Source: Struthio camelus (lineage: Eukaryota > Chordata > Aves > Struthioniformes > Struthionidae). From it: 64,000 nt of DNA. Each line of letters starts with the position of its first letter. The stretch's first letter is position 1. The stretch spans positions 69,325,645 through 69,389,644 of the forward strand of contig NC_090981.1 in the NCBI RefSeq assembly GCF_040807025.1, read 5' to 3'. Both the position numbers and the translations under genes were made by a program. This document shows positions 10,856 through 22,622 of the stretch, one piece after another. The notes under the pieces were generated by a model that saw nothing but the letters and a program-made list of their open reading frames with translations, was not told the origin of the DNA and searched no databases.

Positions 10856-11138
10856 ATACTGGAAAAACAAGCATTTGTCACCCAAGCGCCTGAGCACAGG
10901 TATTCTCATGTACACCCTTGCTTCTGCGATATGTGAAGAGATTCACTTGTATGGATTCTGGCCGTTCGGATTCGATCCCAACACCCGGGAAGATCTCCCA
11001 TACCATTACTATGATAAGAAAGGAACAAAGTTTACGACCAAGTGGCAGGAGTCCCACCAGCTGCCTGCAGAGTTCCAGCTGCTCTACAGGATGCACGGTG
11101 AAGGACTGGCCAAACTCACCTTGTCGCATTGTGCCTAA
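10856..11138 (+). CDS. ST8SIA3: ST8SIA3 coding exon 4 (sialylmotifs S, III, VS)
   Basis: Last coding exon: end of Arg287 to Ala380 and a TAA stop at 11136-11138. It carries sialylmotif S at about residues 299-323 (STGILMYTLASAICEEIHLYG), motif III (PYHYYD, about 335-340) and motif VS with the catalytic His354 five residues before Glu359 (HQLPAE), matching the His354 known from the human enzyme. The chain ends in SHCA, with a C-terminal cysteine (379) typical of the polysialyl/oligosialyl ST8SIA group. The numbering agrees exactly with a 380-aa protein, so no residue is gained or lost relative to human. All key residues are present; the gene looks fully functional. Confidence 0.98.
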
Positions 11139-14100
11139 GAACCTGAATCTCCAAGTGCCAAATCATTGTCTAAAAAGTGCCCAAAACTGAGTTAAACATT
11201 CTTCAGATAGAATTCTAAAAAACAAACAAACAAACAAACAAATACTAAAATATTTTCCATAAGATAAAGATGCTTTTTGATCACCCTTGTCACTGCTCAC
11301 CAGAGGGTTTAAGCGTATTTAGCAATGCAGACGCATTTACCAGATTCTGTGGATGCTATTCATGCAGCAGAAAAGTTGGAATATTTTGCATTTATGCATA
11401 TGCTACTAAATATGTTTTAAGATATTTCATATTTTAGCATTCCACTAAACGCCTCTAAATCTCCTAATTTTATTGTTCCATTCAGATCAGAATTCGAAAT
11501 GTTAGTTTTAAAAGAGTTCGCTTCTCTTGTATATGTTGCTGTGAATAGTTCAGCATAGGTAGATTGCCATGGCCAATTGAAAAAGCTGCTCAGAATTCCA
11601 GTTTACCATCGCTTCCAAGGTCTTTGGTGTGGATCCTAATTTCCACAGCTTGCATGTTTTCATATTTACTGAACTTTCCTTTTTTTTTCAGAATAACATG
11701 AAGAAGGTCAAAATACGGCCTGTATCATAGCTAGGCATTTATAATACTCTTAGAATACTTCAGTGTTTTAATTCAATTTGGGCCGAATCGTAGTCAAAAT
11801 TAGATGAACTGAAACACTTTCGTTCACATCTATGGGGTACTGTTTGGCCCTTTAGTTTTAAAGTTAAAATACAAAAACAAGCAGTATTATTTTTTATTTT
11901 TTTTGCACTTTGGTTCGGTGCTGCAGAGGACCCCGACAGCCGCCCCCGTGCCCGCCGCAGCCTGGCGGGCATCTGTATCGCGAGCAGGGACGTAGCGGAC
12001 CGTGCCCACCCCCAGGTAGCCAGACACAGCTCCTCGGTTAGCGAATATAACTGCGTCTAGCAGGAACAGAATAACTGTGAACAGAATAAGATCAAAGCCC
12101 AAAGTAGTATTTTTAAAAATATATATTTTTAAAGAGAAGTGAGTGTAACAGGAATGCAGGCAACAGGAAATACAGTCACTCACCAGATTTTCACATTCGC
12201 ATCTCTAAACCCACATTCAGGCGACTGAATTAGTGGCCTCATTTTCAGGTCACAACGAAACGTTCACTGCAGTCAAAGAAGACGTAGGTTTTTGAGTACC
12301 TTTGAAAATCAGACTATTTGCTAAGAGGACAAATTTTAGGGTCACTTAAAGTTTGAAAATGTTGGCCAGTATGTCTCAGGATAAAGGAGTCTGTAAAATG
12401 CCTGTTTTTCTTATTAAAACAATTATACTTAAAAGTATTTTAACATTTTTATATAATTCTGTATTACGCCAAGTGAGACCTGACTATCCACTGAAAGAAG
12501 ATGCAAAAGTGCATTTTAAATCATACTTTAAAATTCCAGAGTTTCATTTTTCTAAGGGTCTTTACTTACAAGTAGATGTAGAAAGCAAGGAAGGAGATCC
12601 CTGGTATGATATAAAATCCCAAGCAATGTCGAGTGTCTCCTGGTGCCCGTGGGCATCCCTGGCGCCCCACAGCTCCGCCGGCCGTTCCCCTTAGGGTTAG
12701 GCCTGAGCCATTCCCTCCCAGCCCCGATGCCCCTTAAAGCCATCAATCCCCACCTTGCAACAGTTCCAAAACGCCTGATTTCCAGTGCTTGTGGTGGGAA
12801 AAATGACTGTATCCTCCACGAGACTAAATTTAGTAAATGTAGTATGTCCGTGGCAATTCCAGCTGGGAGAGACTTCATCCTGGAAATACCAGGGATTTTA
12901 AAGCCATGTAGAAAGTCACCCTTTCTTCCCTATTTTAATTATCCAACATGTTCTGGCTTTTATTTTTAAACGGGTATTTGGAGCTTGGACGTGCTATGGA
13001 AGAAGCTGGGATGCTCTCTGATGTGGCAGAGTACAGCCGACACCAACCTGATGTCAATGGGTGACTTCAGATTCGCTTCTGTAGAAAATTCATTGCTGCT
13101 AAGTTTTCTTTCCCAGTCGCATCAGTCTGCATCAGCATTTCTGCTCTCTTTGGCTTTCCTTGCTGTTATAGTAAGCCTGTACTCATCACTATTCATACAG
13201 CAAAGTATGACTTCTAGTAAATGTTATTACTAAGACATAGCTGTGTAGTAGTAGTAGTGCATTATGCCATATGGTGCTATATGATTTATTATTAATATTA
13301 CCATTTATTATTTGTGTTGTAGCAGCAGCATGCAAGGGCCCAGCCGGGGATCAGAGTTCAGCCGCGCTAGATCGGCAGCGAGCAAGCAGGCAGGCTGTCC
13401 CGAGAGCTCGCGATTGCCAGCGTCCCCCGGGGAAGAGCCGAGGGCCCCCTTGGCAGAGCCGTCCCCGGCAAGACGCGGCGGCGCCCGCTGCCGGGGACTA
13501 ACCCAAAAGGCGTATCGAAGCCAGCAGCGAGGCACTCCTGGGCAAGAGTAAGAGCCGGGGAGAAACACCAGTTGTAGCTAAGTCCTTTGAGAAACCTCTT
13601 GAGGCACCTGTGGGTATGGGTTTTTATTTTTGCATGTTCCCCCCTCAAAAAAAAAAAAAAACGGAAAAAGAGCAACTATAAAGGAAAGGAAGGGTTCTGC
13701 ACTAGTTATTAATGAAGAGCATCAATTAATCATTTCCAGTGTAATTTGCTATTGAACTGTGCAGCACACGCGTGTTTGCTAGGGCAGGCAAATCACTCTG
13801 CAAGTCACGGAGGTGTGGAGCTGAAAATGCGCCCAGCAGCCAGGACCCAGCTCTGACTGTGGTCCACCCGCTAGGGAAAGGCCGCGGCTGGCTTCAGGGC
13901 TGGGCAGCAGCAAGCGAGGCACCCTGGCTCGTGGGTAGCCCCAGCTGTCTTAGCTGAGAGGCGGGTTATCATTTCCATGGAGGGAGTGAACGTGTTTAAT
14001 CAGCGCATTAAAGCCATGTGAACGATTGCCATCCTATTTTGCTTGAATGTCGAGGCCAGCGTGCTCTATACCGCTTTCAACTGCCGGCTCTCTGCAGTGA

Positions 14101-15229
14101 GAAATCGCACTGGCAGAAGCTGTTTGGCTGCTGTGTATTGTTTACATGATATAACTAGTTTAAATTTGATGTCATTGCAAGTAAATATTCGTTAGTCTAA
14201 ACAAATGTCTTTCCATCCACTCATGTACCAAGAGGCATTTTTTGGGATGGGAACAGCCCGCCTGGGGCGAGGTCCTGAGTCCTCGCTGGGGTTTGGCAGC
14301 ACCTTCACGCTGGCGGCGCCAGCTGCTCTCCCCGACGGCAGCGGGACTGCCAGCCGGGCGCACGCTCAGGCGTGAAACCGAGCCAGTCTGGTACAGAGCT
14401 GCGTCATTTTTAGTGAAACTCAGAGACGAAGTTCCCTGGCGCTAAGCTGACGGGAGTGCTGCCAGGTGCCGGGATCCCCCGTCCCCGCGGGAGGGCTCGC
14501 GGGGCGCGAGGCTGCCCCTCGCTGCCGCACCTTGTTGGAGAAACCCCAGCGGAGCAGTTCTGGACTGACTTGCAGTCTGCCCAAATTGTGCCTATTTCCC
14601 TGAGTCTTCACGCGGAAGAAAAAAGGGAAGAAAGTTCTGACAGTCTTAGAGTGCTAAATCAGTCTTTTCTGAATAGCGCATATTTTCTTTCAATTTCAAA
14701 ATTACTTCTTTGAGCACCTATGTTAGAAGATTAAAGAGTAGATATTAGATACTGAAACCAAACACTTAAATTGTCCCCAGGTACTTTTTCATACTTTTTC
14801 TTAACCTATTTTTTAAAATTTGCCTTTCTTTCCTAATCATGAAAAAGTTACAATAACTGTCCACAGCTTTTCAGAAGCAGGATGTGCGTTAAAAGGATCA
14901 CAATGGAAAAGCATGTTGCATGCACAGGAGCTTAATTTAACCTCCTTAATTTAAGCAAATGCAGCATCTCTCTGAGCTCCATCGCACTCGTAGTAAAGTC
15001 ATGCTATAACAAAAGGCAAAGGACTCCTCCGGGGTAGGGCAGGAGCAGGCGACGGGGACGAGGCGTGACATCGCCACTGCGCGTCCAGCCTGGGGGGACG
15101 GTGCAGCTGGGCTGCAACTTCACCGAGGCGCGAAGAGGCACCGAGTGCTCAGTACAGAGCACAGAAATGATTGCAAATATCCAGAAATGGGAATACAGAA
15201 AAATTATTGACAAAGGGCCATATTATATC

Positions 15230-15326
15230 ATTGATTTTTAAGCAAAACTCCCCATTGATTTTTCAGAACCACATTGAACATTTCAGAATCATTGATTTTA
15301 ATGGGGAGTTCTGCTCCAAAATCGAT
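15230..15326 (+). promoter_or_regulatory. Cluster of ONECUT-type sites with hairpin
   Basis: ATTGATTTTT occurs at 15230-15239 and 15254-15263, ATTGATTTTA at 15291-15300, and ATCGAT at 15321-15326. These match the core recognised by ONECUT/HNF6 factors. The arms 15241-15256 and 15300-15315 are inverted repeats matching at 15 of 16 positions around a 43-base loop. Regulatory function is inferred, not shown. Confidence 0.35.
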
Positions 15327-17083
15327 GGCGCAATACAGCCCAAAGTAAATTGCTTCTGAGTATCAATATTTTTTGCCCGAGTTGTTGCAATGTGGAAAAT
15401 GGTCTTTCAAATGTGCATCTTCTGTTTCTGCCTGTTTTCTTAGAGGCTCTTTGAATTCTGCTTTTGTTGAGAGACTAAAGAGAAAGGGCTGGGGACGGCG
15501 ATGGTGATGCCAGCAGTGATTGCGGGCGGCCTCTGTCTTCCCAGGAAGGCAAAGACCCTCCTGATTCCTCCAGTTCAGGAAGGGGCCGCTTCCACGCATC
15601 CCCGTTTTCACACCGTTTATGCATGCGGAGCCACGTACCAGGGGCCTCATCCTGAGCTCCTTGGGATGCAAGTGCCTTTGGCGCTGCTCGAGGTCGGTGT
15701 CGTCACCTCCTTCGTTAGACGCCGGCGGGAAAGGGCCGGCGTCGTGGGGTACCTGGGCTCCCCACGCTGTCAGGGCAGGGAAATCCGAGCTGACATCCGC
15801 GGGCACCTCCACGGGCCTGGCTCCGTGAAGGACAGCCCAACCAGCATCTGCGCCGCACATCGCAGAGCTCTGAGGCGAGGCGAGATCTGTCCCCCCTCCC
15901 ACCGCTCCCCACCTTTGTCTTACAGGTCTGAGCTTAACGTCCTTCCCGTGCTGCATCTGACCCGTGGTGCTCGTAAGTTTGATTTTATAGAAAAACGGTT
16001 CTCCCTTTCAGCGGGGACAAAGTCCATGCTCAGGCATGGCGGAGAGCCCTAGAAGGAGCGGGCGGTTTTGCTTGGCGCCCCTTAAATGAGAGACAACGGT
16101 CAACGAAGGGCTAGATTTTGCCACTTGCAGTGAGCTGCCGGTGCTTCATTTCGGGAGTCAGGTGACAGATTTTGGTTGTGTTTCATGGAGAGCTGAAAAC
16201 CCAAAGGATGCAGAAGAGAAAATGAGCGAGGAATAGAGGTTCTCCAAATCAGCATCTCTCCGAGGCAGAAACTGCATTTTCATTAAATATGTGCGTGTGC
16301 TCCTGTCTAGTGAATGTGGCTCCTGCTGCAGGAAGGTGCCAGCTGCAGCCTTCAATGCTGAGGACAGTAAATCGCATCTGCATTTGTTATCATCTTGGCT
16401 AGACTCTTCCTTCCTTTTTGTTTGCTCCAAAATCTTTCTGTCTCTGTGCATCTAAATGAATTCTTGATGGTTCAGGGAAAATACTCGCTATTATTACTGA
16501 ATGTCTAGACAAACAAATATAGCTAAATGAAAGTATGCGTAATGCAGTGTAATCAATATGTGTAAGTACAAAACATTTTAGCTTAAAAAATCAAAAGGAG
16601 TCCTGGGTGCACGCAGGGAGCTGCATGCACATCGGCTGGCCCTGCAGCAGCTGTCCGCTCTCCGCGGGCATCCGTGCAGTTGGGGATACGCATGCGTGGG
16701 CTCCCGAAGGAGCAGGACAGCACAGGTCAGCAGTTGTGCGCATCCAGATGTCACTTCTTGTGTTGGGGATTGGGCCATAGAGCAGTGAAATATGAAGTAG
16801 AACGTGTACATAACAATGGAAATAGGTGTGTCACTTCTTTTATTCACCTTTGTTTTGTATTTTAGTTGCTTGCATCTTTTCAGTGAATGGTAGCAGGACA
16901 CGTAAAGAAGTCATTTTGGCTACCGGTTTTAATTGTTGAGTATACCAAAAAGCAAGTATTGTGAAATCTAACTGACTGTGAGTGGAGGTTGCAAAAATGA
17001 ATCTTTTAGAAAGCAGATTTCTGTAGATGAATGTGTCTTTATTCTAATGACTATACAGTTCAATGCCTGATGGAGTTGTTTTC

Positions 17084-17089
17084 AATAAA
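17084..17089 (+). terminator. ST8SIA3: Candidate proximal poly(A) signal
   Basis: AATAAA following TTTTC and followed by A/T-rich sequence; a possible earlier ST8SIA3 3' end, with a less convincing G/U-rich downstream element than the 17611 signal. Confidence 0.35.
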
Positions 17090-17610
17090 AAAGATAAATA
17101 TTTAAAAAAAGAAAAAAAACGCCATAACTGTAATAAAGGATTCCTTATTTAATGGCCATACTAAAAGTATTATTTATTTTTAGTGGCTAATGTCCGTAAA
17201 GGGCCAGAATACCGTCTCAGGTGAACGGCATACTAAGCTGCACATGTTATGAAATATGTTGCAAGCAAAACTGGTGTTTAGTCTTGCTCCCACTTAAGAG
17301 GCATTGCTGGCTTCAGTGAGATCAGGATCGGGCCCACAGAATTACGTGTTTTGTACCAGATGTGGCGGCACATCTGAGATCTGAGTGTGGCCTGCACAGG
17401 CTATTGTGCATGTAAATAATGCTGTCGCATTTGTGAGCGAGGAACCTGGTTCTTTTTGTAAAGGAATACTGCATATTTGTTGTGACCATAGTTTGTGGAG
17501 AAAAATGCAATGATTCATTTTGAATCTTTCGGCAATGTTACTGTTTGGTGTGAATGTGCCTGCAACATTGACTCATGTGCCAAAACACAATATTGAATGC
17601 ATTGTTTTTA

Positions 17611-17616
17611 AATAAA
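17611..17616 (+). terminator. ST8SIA3: Candidate distal poly(A) signal of ST8SIA3
   Basis: AATAAA followed within 10-30 bases by T/G-rich sequence (GTTTTATTGTGC and AAGTCTGT), the expected arrangement for cleavage near 17630. No further gene-like sequence follows on this strand before the intergenic repeats. Confidence 0.55.
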
Positions 17617-17980
17617 ATGTTTTATTGTGCATTGAAAGTCTGTAAAACTAAAGTGCGTCCACTTCTTGCTTTATTATTATTTTATTAACTACCTATTGTC
17701 AATAATAACTAATGGCCTGAATTTGATGGGGTTTTTTCTGTGCCGTATACACACTCTATTGAACAGCAGAAAGTGATTTGAATCAAAAAGCATTCTGTAT
17801 TTTAAAGGATACGCTGTGTGGTTGGAAATACCCACAAACAGTCCATGTGAAAGTATGTCATGACTATCTTGCCTCAGCAAAATACAGACATGGCAACATG
17901 CTACACAAATATCATTTTGGGGGCCAGTCGAAATAGGACTAAGTCGTGAGAGATGTTACCTTTTGTTCCAGGGCATGAGC

Positions 17981-18040
17981 TCACAGAATGGTTTAGGTTG
18001 GAAGGGACCTCTGGAGATCATCTAGTCCAGATCATCTAGT
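17981..18040 (-). mobile_element. Short CR1 3'-end remnant
   Basis: Reads as the reverse complement of the CR1 3' UTR: cacagaatggtttaggttgg, then gaagggacctctggagatca and tctagtcc. The last part is duplicated (atcatctagtc twice). Only about 60 bases remain recognisable. Confidence 0.8.
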
Positions 18041-18925
18041 CTAGTTGTTGGTTTCTCTCAAGACACCAGTGACAGATGACCGGTGTCACAACACGTTAGC
18101 TTTCCCCATCTCGTGGCTGGCGTACGAACCTCGATGAATATCTACCTGGTGCTCTCCATACCGCATCGGGCCCCCGGCTGCACCTACTAACAATTTCACC
18201 CATACAATTCACAATAACTGTGTCAAAGATGCAAAAAAAATGATTGCTGGTATCCCTGGCCACTCCAAACTACCCTCAAGTGAGGTACCGAGCTCCTTGC
18301 ACGCTCTGCCTGCCTCAAGCTGAGCAGTGCAATTACACTCCACGCTAATGAGCCCAAGCAGCTAACGCACTTTCCCACTCTCATTGGTTTTTTTCTCTCC
18401 TGATTGAGGTAAATATGTGAACTATTTGCAAATTCAAACACACTTACTAGCTCTACAATAATTAGACTGAAATATTTATCCATACTACAACGCGTGTCAA
18501 AAAGGAACCAAGTCACTTCTTCAGAAGAGTCCACTACTTTGGGGTGTCTCCAGATGGGATTTTCCATACGATATTGAGATCCTTGTTTTCAGAGATACCT
18601 AGTGCATGCCTGACTTCACAGCATTTACTCTCAAGGAGAATCAGTTTCAGACAGCACAACTCCCCTAATTTTAAGGACTTCTTACACGCCGCCCGGCTGC
18701 CTCGCACAAGACCTGCCCCCTCTGGCAGCCTCGCCTCGCTGGCTCGCGCGCAGACTGGCAGCGGCCCTCGTCGGCGCTGCAGGATCAGGCCGTTATCCCC
18801 CACCTCGTGTTGGTGATGTCCATCGCTCCTCATTGTGTACCCCATTGCATTTGTCCTTACGGCACTGTAACATCATTTTATTTCTCCCCCCTGTCCTCCA
18901 GCACGCTTGTGGCTCCTCCCAGCTC
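18041..18925. other. Intergenic DNA, nothing recognised
   Basis: Unique sequence with no gene or clear repeat; might include further unrecognisable CR1 sequence between the flanking CR1-like fragments. Confidence 0.4.
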
Positions 18926-18929
18926 AGAG

Positions 18930-19090
18930 CTGTCCACCAGTCTAATGAGCATACTCGCTATGCCGTCATGCCGGTTGCTAATGGAAATATTGAATAGTAC
19001 CTGACAAGGACAGACCCCTGCAGGCCCTTCCAATGCCTCCCTCCGTTTCGAAGCGAACCACTCATAACTACTTTAGCTTCCTGCCAATAT
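18930..19090 (-). mobile_element. Degraded CR1/L3-like reverse transcriptase remnant
   Basis: The + strand text (a gttgctaatggaaatattgaa segment, then tagtacctgacaaggacaga and cccctgcagg) has the rhythm of the antisense of a CR1/L3 reverse transcriptase region, where one normally finds aatgaagatgttgaacagga followed by a ccctggggaacacc-type segment. It is highly diverged and the call rests on pattern memory. Confidence 0.4.
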
Positions 19091-19140
19091 CTTTTCCTCC
19101 CTGTTGAGTAGCAGAACAACACTTTCTTGGCCATCTTCTC

Positions 19141-21984
19141 ACCATTAACAACTTAGAGAAAGTTTTATTGGTACTTTTTAACTCCCTTGCTGGTTGTCTT
19201 TCATTTGTGCCTTGGGCTTTCTGATACTGTTCTTACATTTTTTTGTACTGTTCTCTTACACTATGTTACTAGTGACCACCTTCTGCATACTCGTTTGTGC
19301 TTGAGTTTTTGAAGACTTTGTGATCTAGCCAATCTGCTCTCTTCGTACCCTTTCTATCCTCTTTCTGTGCTCAGTTAGCTGGGCTTGTGCCCTTAATATC
19401 CTTTCCTTAAGTAACTACCAGACATGCTGGGCAACTTCTCCTCTTGTGTTTTTCTTATGGGCTCTTGCCCTCTAGGTCTCTGACTTTGGTGAAACCCACT
19501 TTCATTATCTTCTCTGCTTCTGAAGAATGTGAATTCTTTGTTTTCCTGGTTACTTGCACTCACCTTGCTTTCCATCATTATATTTTCAACTGATTCCTTC
19601 CTGTAGTGGTTAAAATCAAACCTAGAGCACATCCACTTGCCACAGTTTTGGGAAAATCCCAGGATTCTCCATACACACATACATATCTTTTCCCATATAG
19701 ATTATACGTGGGTAGCAAAGAAGAACATTACCATGTTATATACTTTTGAACACGTAGAGCAGATCTTCCAGCTGAGTCCATGCCCTGCAGGTCCTGCCTG
19801 AGGTGCTGCATAGCCTGTACCACCAGCAGATGCCTTTCTGGAGAATGTCCCCACTATCGCAGTGGCGATATGGCCACTGGTTCCTGTGGGGTGGCCACTG
19901 GGGACTCAGCCACCTCTTCCTGCTCTTTGGTACCACTCCAAGACTGTCATAACCCAAATAGGTGCCCTTTCTCCACTGTGACCCGCTTGCTGGGACACAG
20001 AGCAAGGATCACTGGTCCTCTCAAGGATTTGTGTGTCCCCACTGAAAATCTTTGCAGGCCACAGGGCAACACTGCTGCTGTTTTGACCCGCTGCCGTGCT
20101 CACAGAGCCACTGCCATGAAACGGGAACAGCACCCAAGCTCCCGTATCACACTGAAGGGATCAGAATCTGGCTATGAGTCCCTTTCTAATAGGAACTTAC
20201 CACATTGTCATTGCTTTCCACCAGCTTACTAGGCTGGGAGAGCAGGGACCAGCATTTATATGCCTCAACCCATGCTTCATCGTAAACCGTTTACACCAAT
20301 CCATCACTCTGCTGGACAGTGTCAGATAGTGCTGTATGAAGCACACAATGTCCAGTGTGCCTAATTCTACCACTTGCTTAGGTATCTTCTCAACTAGTAT
20401 ACCAGGTCAAGGATTTTATTTATTCCTGGAAAATGTCAAAAAATCATTTTTATTTTGCTTTGGAAGAGCATTATTCTCCCGTTCTTCCAATTAATCTTCA
20501 GTTTATCTGCAGCAAGGGCACCAAGTACAACAGAAGACACAACACATACTTCTAGGTCGTTGTCCACTGGAAACCAGTATAACATTTAATTGTGCCCTGT
20601 TCTCAGGATTTTTCCAGTCCATTTTTTATACATTTTTGGTAGTCATTTAAAAATCACGACCCTCTTACTGTTAAACAGAAACACCTTCACATGGAGGGAG
20701 TTCCCCCTTCAAAAGGCCCTTGGGGCAAGCTGTGTTGTGCTGATAGCTGAATCACTCTCTGAGGGGTCTTGTCTCCAACAGTCGTTTTTGCCGTCCAGGT
20801 CCTGGTTTTTTTCAGACAGATATCACTCTGAAATTGGCATCATTACAGAGCCCTAGAAATGCTGCTGAATCTCACCATGGTTTGCAAACTGCTTATTCAC
20901 AGCTAAAAGCTGATCGCAATAGCTGTTACTAGATAAAAGGAGAACAGACTTGCGGGAGTTAGAAACTGAAACGCAGAACTCCCAACAGCCAAGAGATCGC
21001 CAAAACCGTCAGTCTGGCCTGATGTACGTGTATCCTCTGTCTTTCTGCTTTTCCTTCCCTCTCTCAAAAAAACCGTCAGCATAAGGAGCTGCACAGGCCT
21101 TGCTTCCTCACCCGTGTGTCACTTGGCATCAGGACACCTTCCTGCAAGACATGGGCTTGAACTGCGCTGTGAAGGAAGTGGGCAAAACTCAGGTGTGTCC
21201 AATCCTATGTGAGTGCTCTTACGTACCGTGCTATTAATAAGGAAAGCTCTTCCTCCAACCGCCTTTAAAAGAGCAGTGGCAGCAACTGTGAGACATTTTG
21301 TCAAGAGCTACTAAGCCCTGAGATGTGCTCTGGGAACTCCTAAGAGATGGTGCCTCCCGGGGCAGATAAGTAGGAGGATGCAAATCAGAGGAGCGCAGCC
21401 ATGAGGCAGGCCCGGAGCCACTCCACCATGTCAAGACTCGGGTGTTTCTGAGTGCAGCGCTTACGGGATGCTGCAAGCGCTGGCGATCACGGGCATCAGG
21501 AGCCTTTGGCAGCACGCAGCAGCTGATTAGATGGCTTAAGGGTCTACATTTTGGACTTCAAGGCTTGTGTTCTATGTATTAGTGTGTGAGCTTTTCTGTG
21601 GATTTGGCCTTAAACAAAAGGTTTTACTGGAAAACTTAATCAGAAGAGTTGCCAAAGGTCTTGTTTATTGCTCCCTATATTTCATTATGTACTGCAATAT
21701 GCTTAGTATGATGGATCAGATTCTGCACCATTGTGAAATATTTTGAGTTACAAAGCATGTAAATCAGTGCAGAACTTGGCTCAGGGTTTTTGTTCATTAA
21801 AGTGAATTACATTACCAAGAACATTTTATAATCTACTTCCATTACCTACCATATACTAGTAAAAGGTATAGATTGCTCTGCTTTAGCATGTAAGTTTTAT
21901 CTTTTGTTCCAATTTATATTATATCATAGCAATCCCTGGCATTGAGGAAGCCACCTCTGTGTCCCACACCATCTCATCGGCCAT
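19141..21984. other. Intergenic DNA, nothing recognised
   Basis: Unique sequence of moderate GC content with several frames of 90-150 codons on both strands, none resembling a known family. Confidence 0.5.
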
Positions 21985-22622
21985 ATCTTGCCCTTGTGGC
22001 CAAGAAGGCCAATGGGATCCTGGGCTGTATTAGGCAGAGTGTTGCCAGCAGGTGGAGGGAGGTGATCCTGCCCCTCCACTCAGCCCTGGTGAGGCCTCAC
22101 CTGGAGTACTGTGTCCAGTTCTGGGCTCCCCAGGACAAGAGAGACATGGCGCTACTGGAGAGGGTCCAGCGGAGGGCTACCAAGATGATTAGAGGGCTGG
22201 AGCACCTCTCCTGTGAAGAAAGACTGCAAGAGCTGGGCCTGTTCAGCCTGGAGAAGAGAAGATTGAGAGGGGATCTCATCAACGTGTACAAGTATCTGAA
22301 GGGGGAGTGTCAAGAGGATGAGGCCAGCCTCTTCTCCGTGGTGCCCAGCAACAGGACAAGAGGCAATGGGCAGAAACTGAACCACAGGAAGTTCCATCTG
22401 AACCTGAGAAAAAACTTCTTCACTGGGAGGGTGACAGAGCATTGGCACAGGTTGCCCAGAGAGGTAGTGGAGTCTCCTTCGCTGGAGATATTCAAAACCC
22501 GTCTGGATGTGATCCTGGGCAATTTGCTCTAGAGGACCCTGCTTGAGCAGGGAGGTTGGACTAGATGATCTCCAGAGGTCCCATCCAACCTCCAACCTAA
22601 ATGATTCTGTGATTCTGTGATT
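21985..22622 (+). mobile_element. CR1 retrotransposon, 5'-truncated, relatively young
   Basis: The C-terminal part of the CR1 ORF2 polyprotein is still open to a stop at about 22532: recognisable blocks are [52 protein letters not shown] and [19 protein letters not shown]. It is followed by the conserved 3' UTR (ggttggactagatgatctcc) and ends in three ATTCTGTG-type repeats at about 22600-22622, the normal CR1 terminus. The endonuclease and most of the reverse transcriptase are missing through 5' truncation. The intact frame over about 180 codons suggests recent insertion. It cannot transpose by itself. Confidence 0.96.

Larger units (their letters stand above)
11139..17635 (+). other. ST8SIA3: Probable long 3' UTR of ST8SIA3
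   Basis: About 6.5 kb of largely repeat-free sequence between the stop codon and a good poly(A) signal. It contains a CAAA run (11222-11241), many short A/T runs, several GC-rich islands (about 11920-12010, 13325-13560, 14240-14560, 15500-15950) and a Pumilio-type TGTAAATA at 17411-17418. No long open frame has protein similarity I recognise. Assigning the whole stretch to the UTR is inference from the lack of another gene and the poly(A) signal at its end; earlier poly(A) sites are possible. Confidence 0.5.

Noticed and set aside
15501-16052. 183-codon + strand frame in the ST8SIA3 3' UTR region
   Set aside because: No recognisable domain, a similarly long frame overlaps on the other strand, and local GC richness explains the lack of stops.
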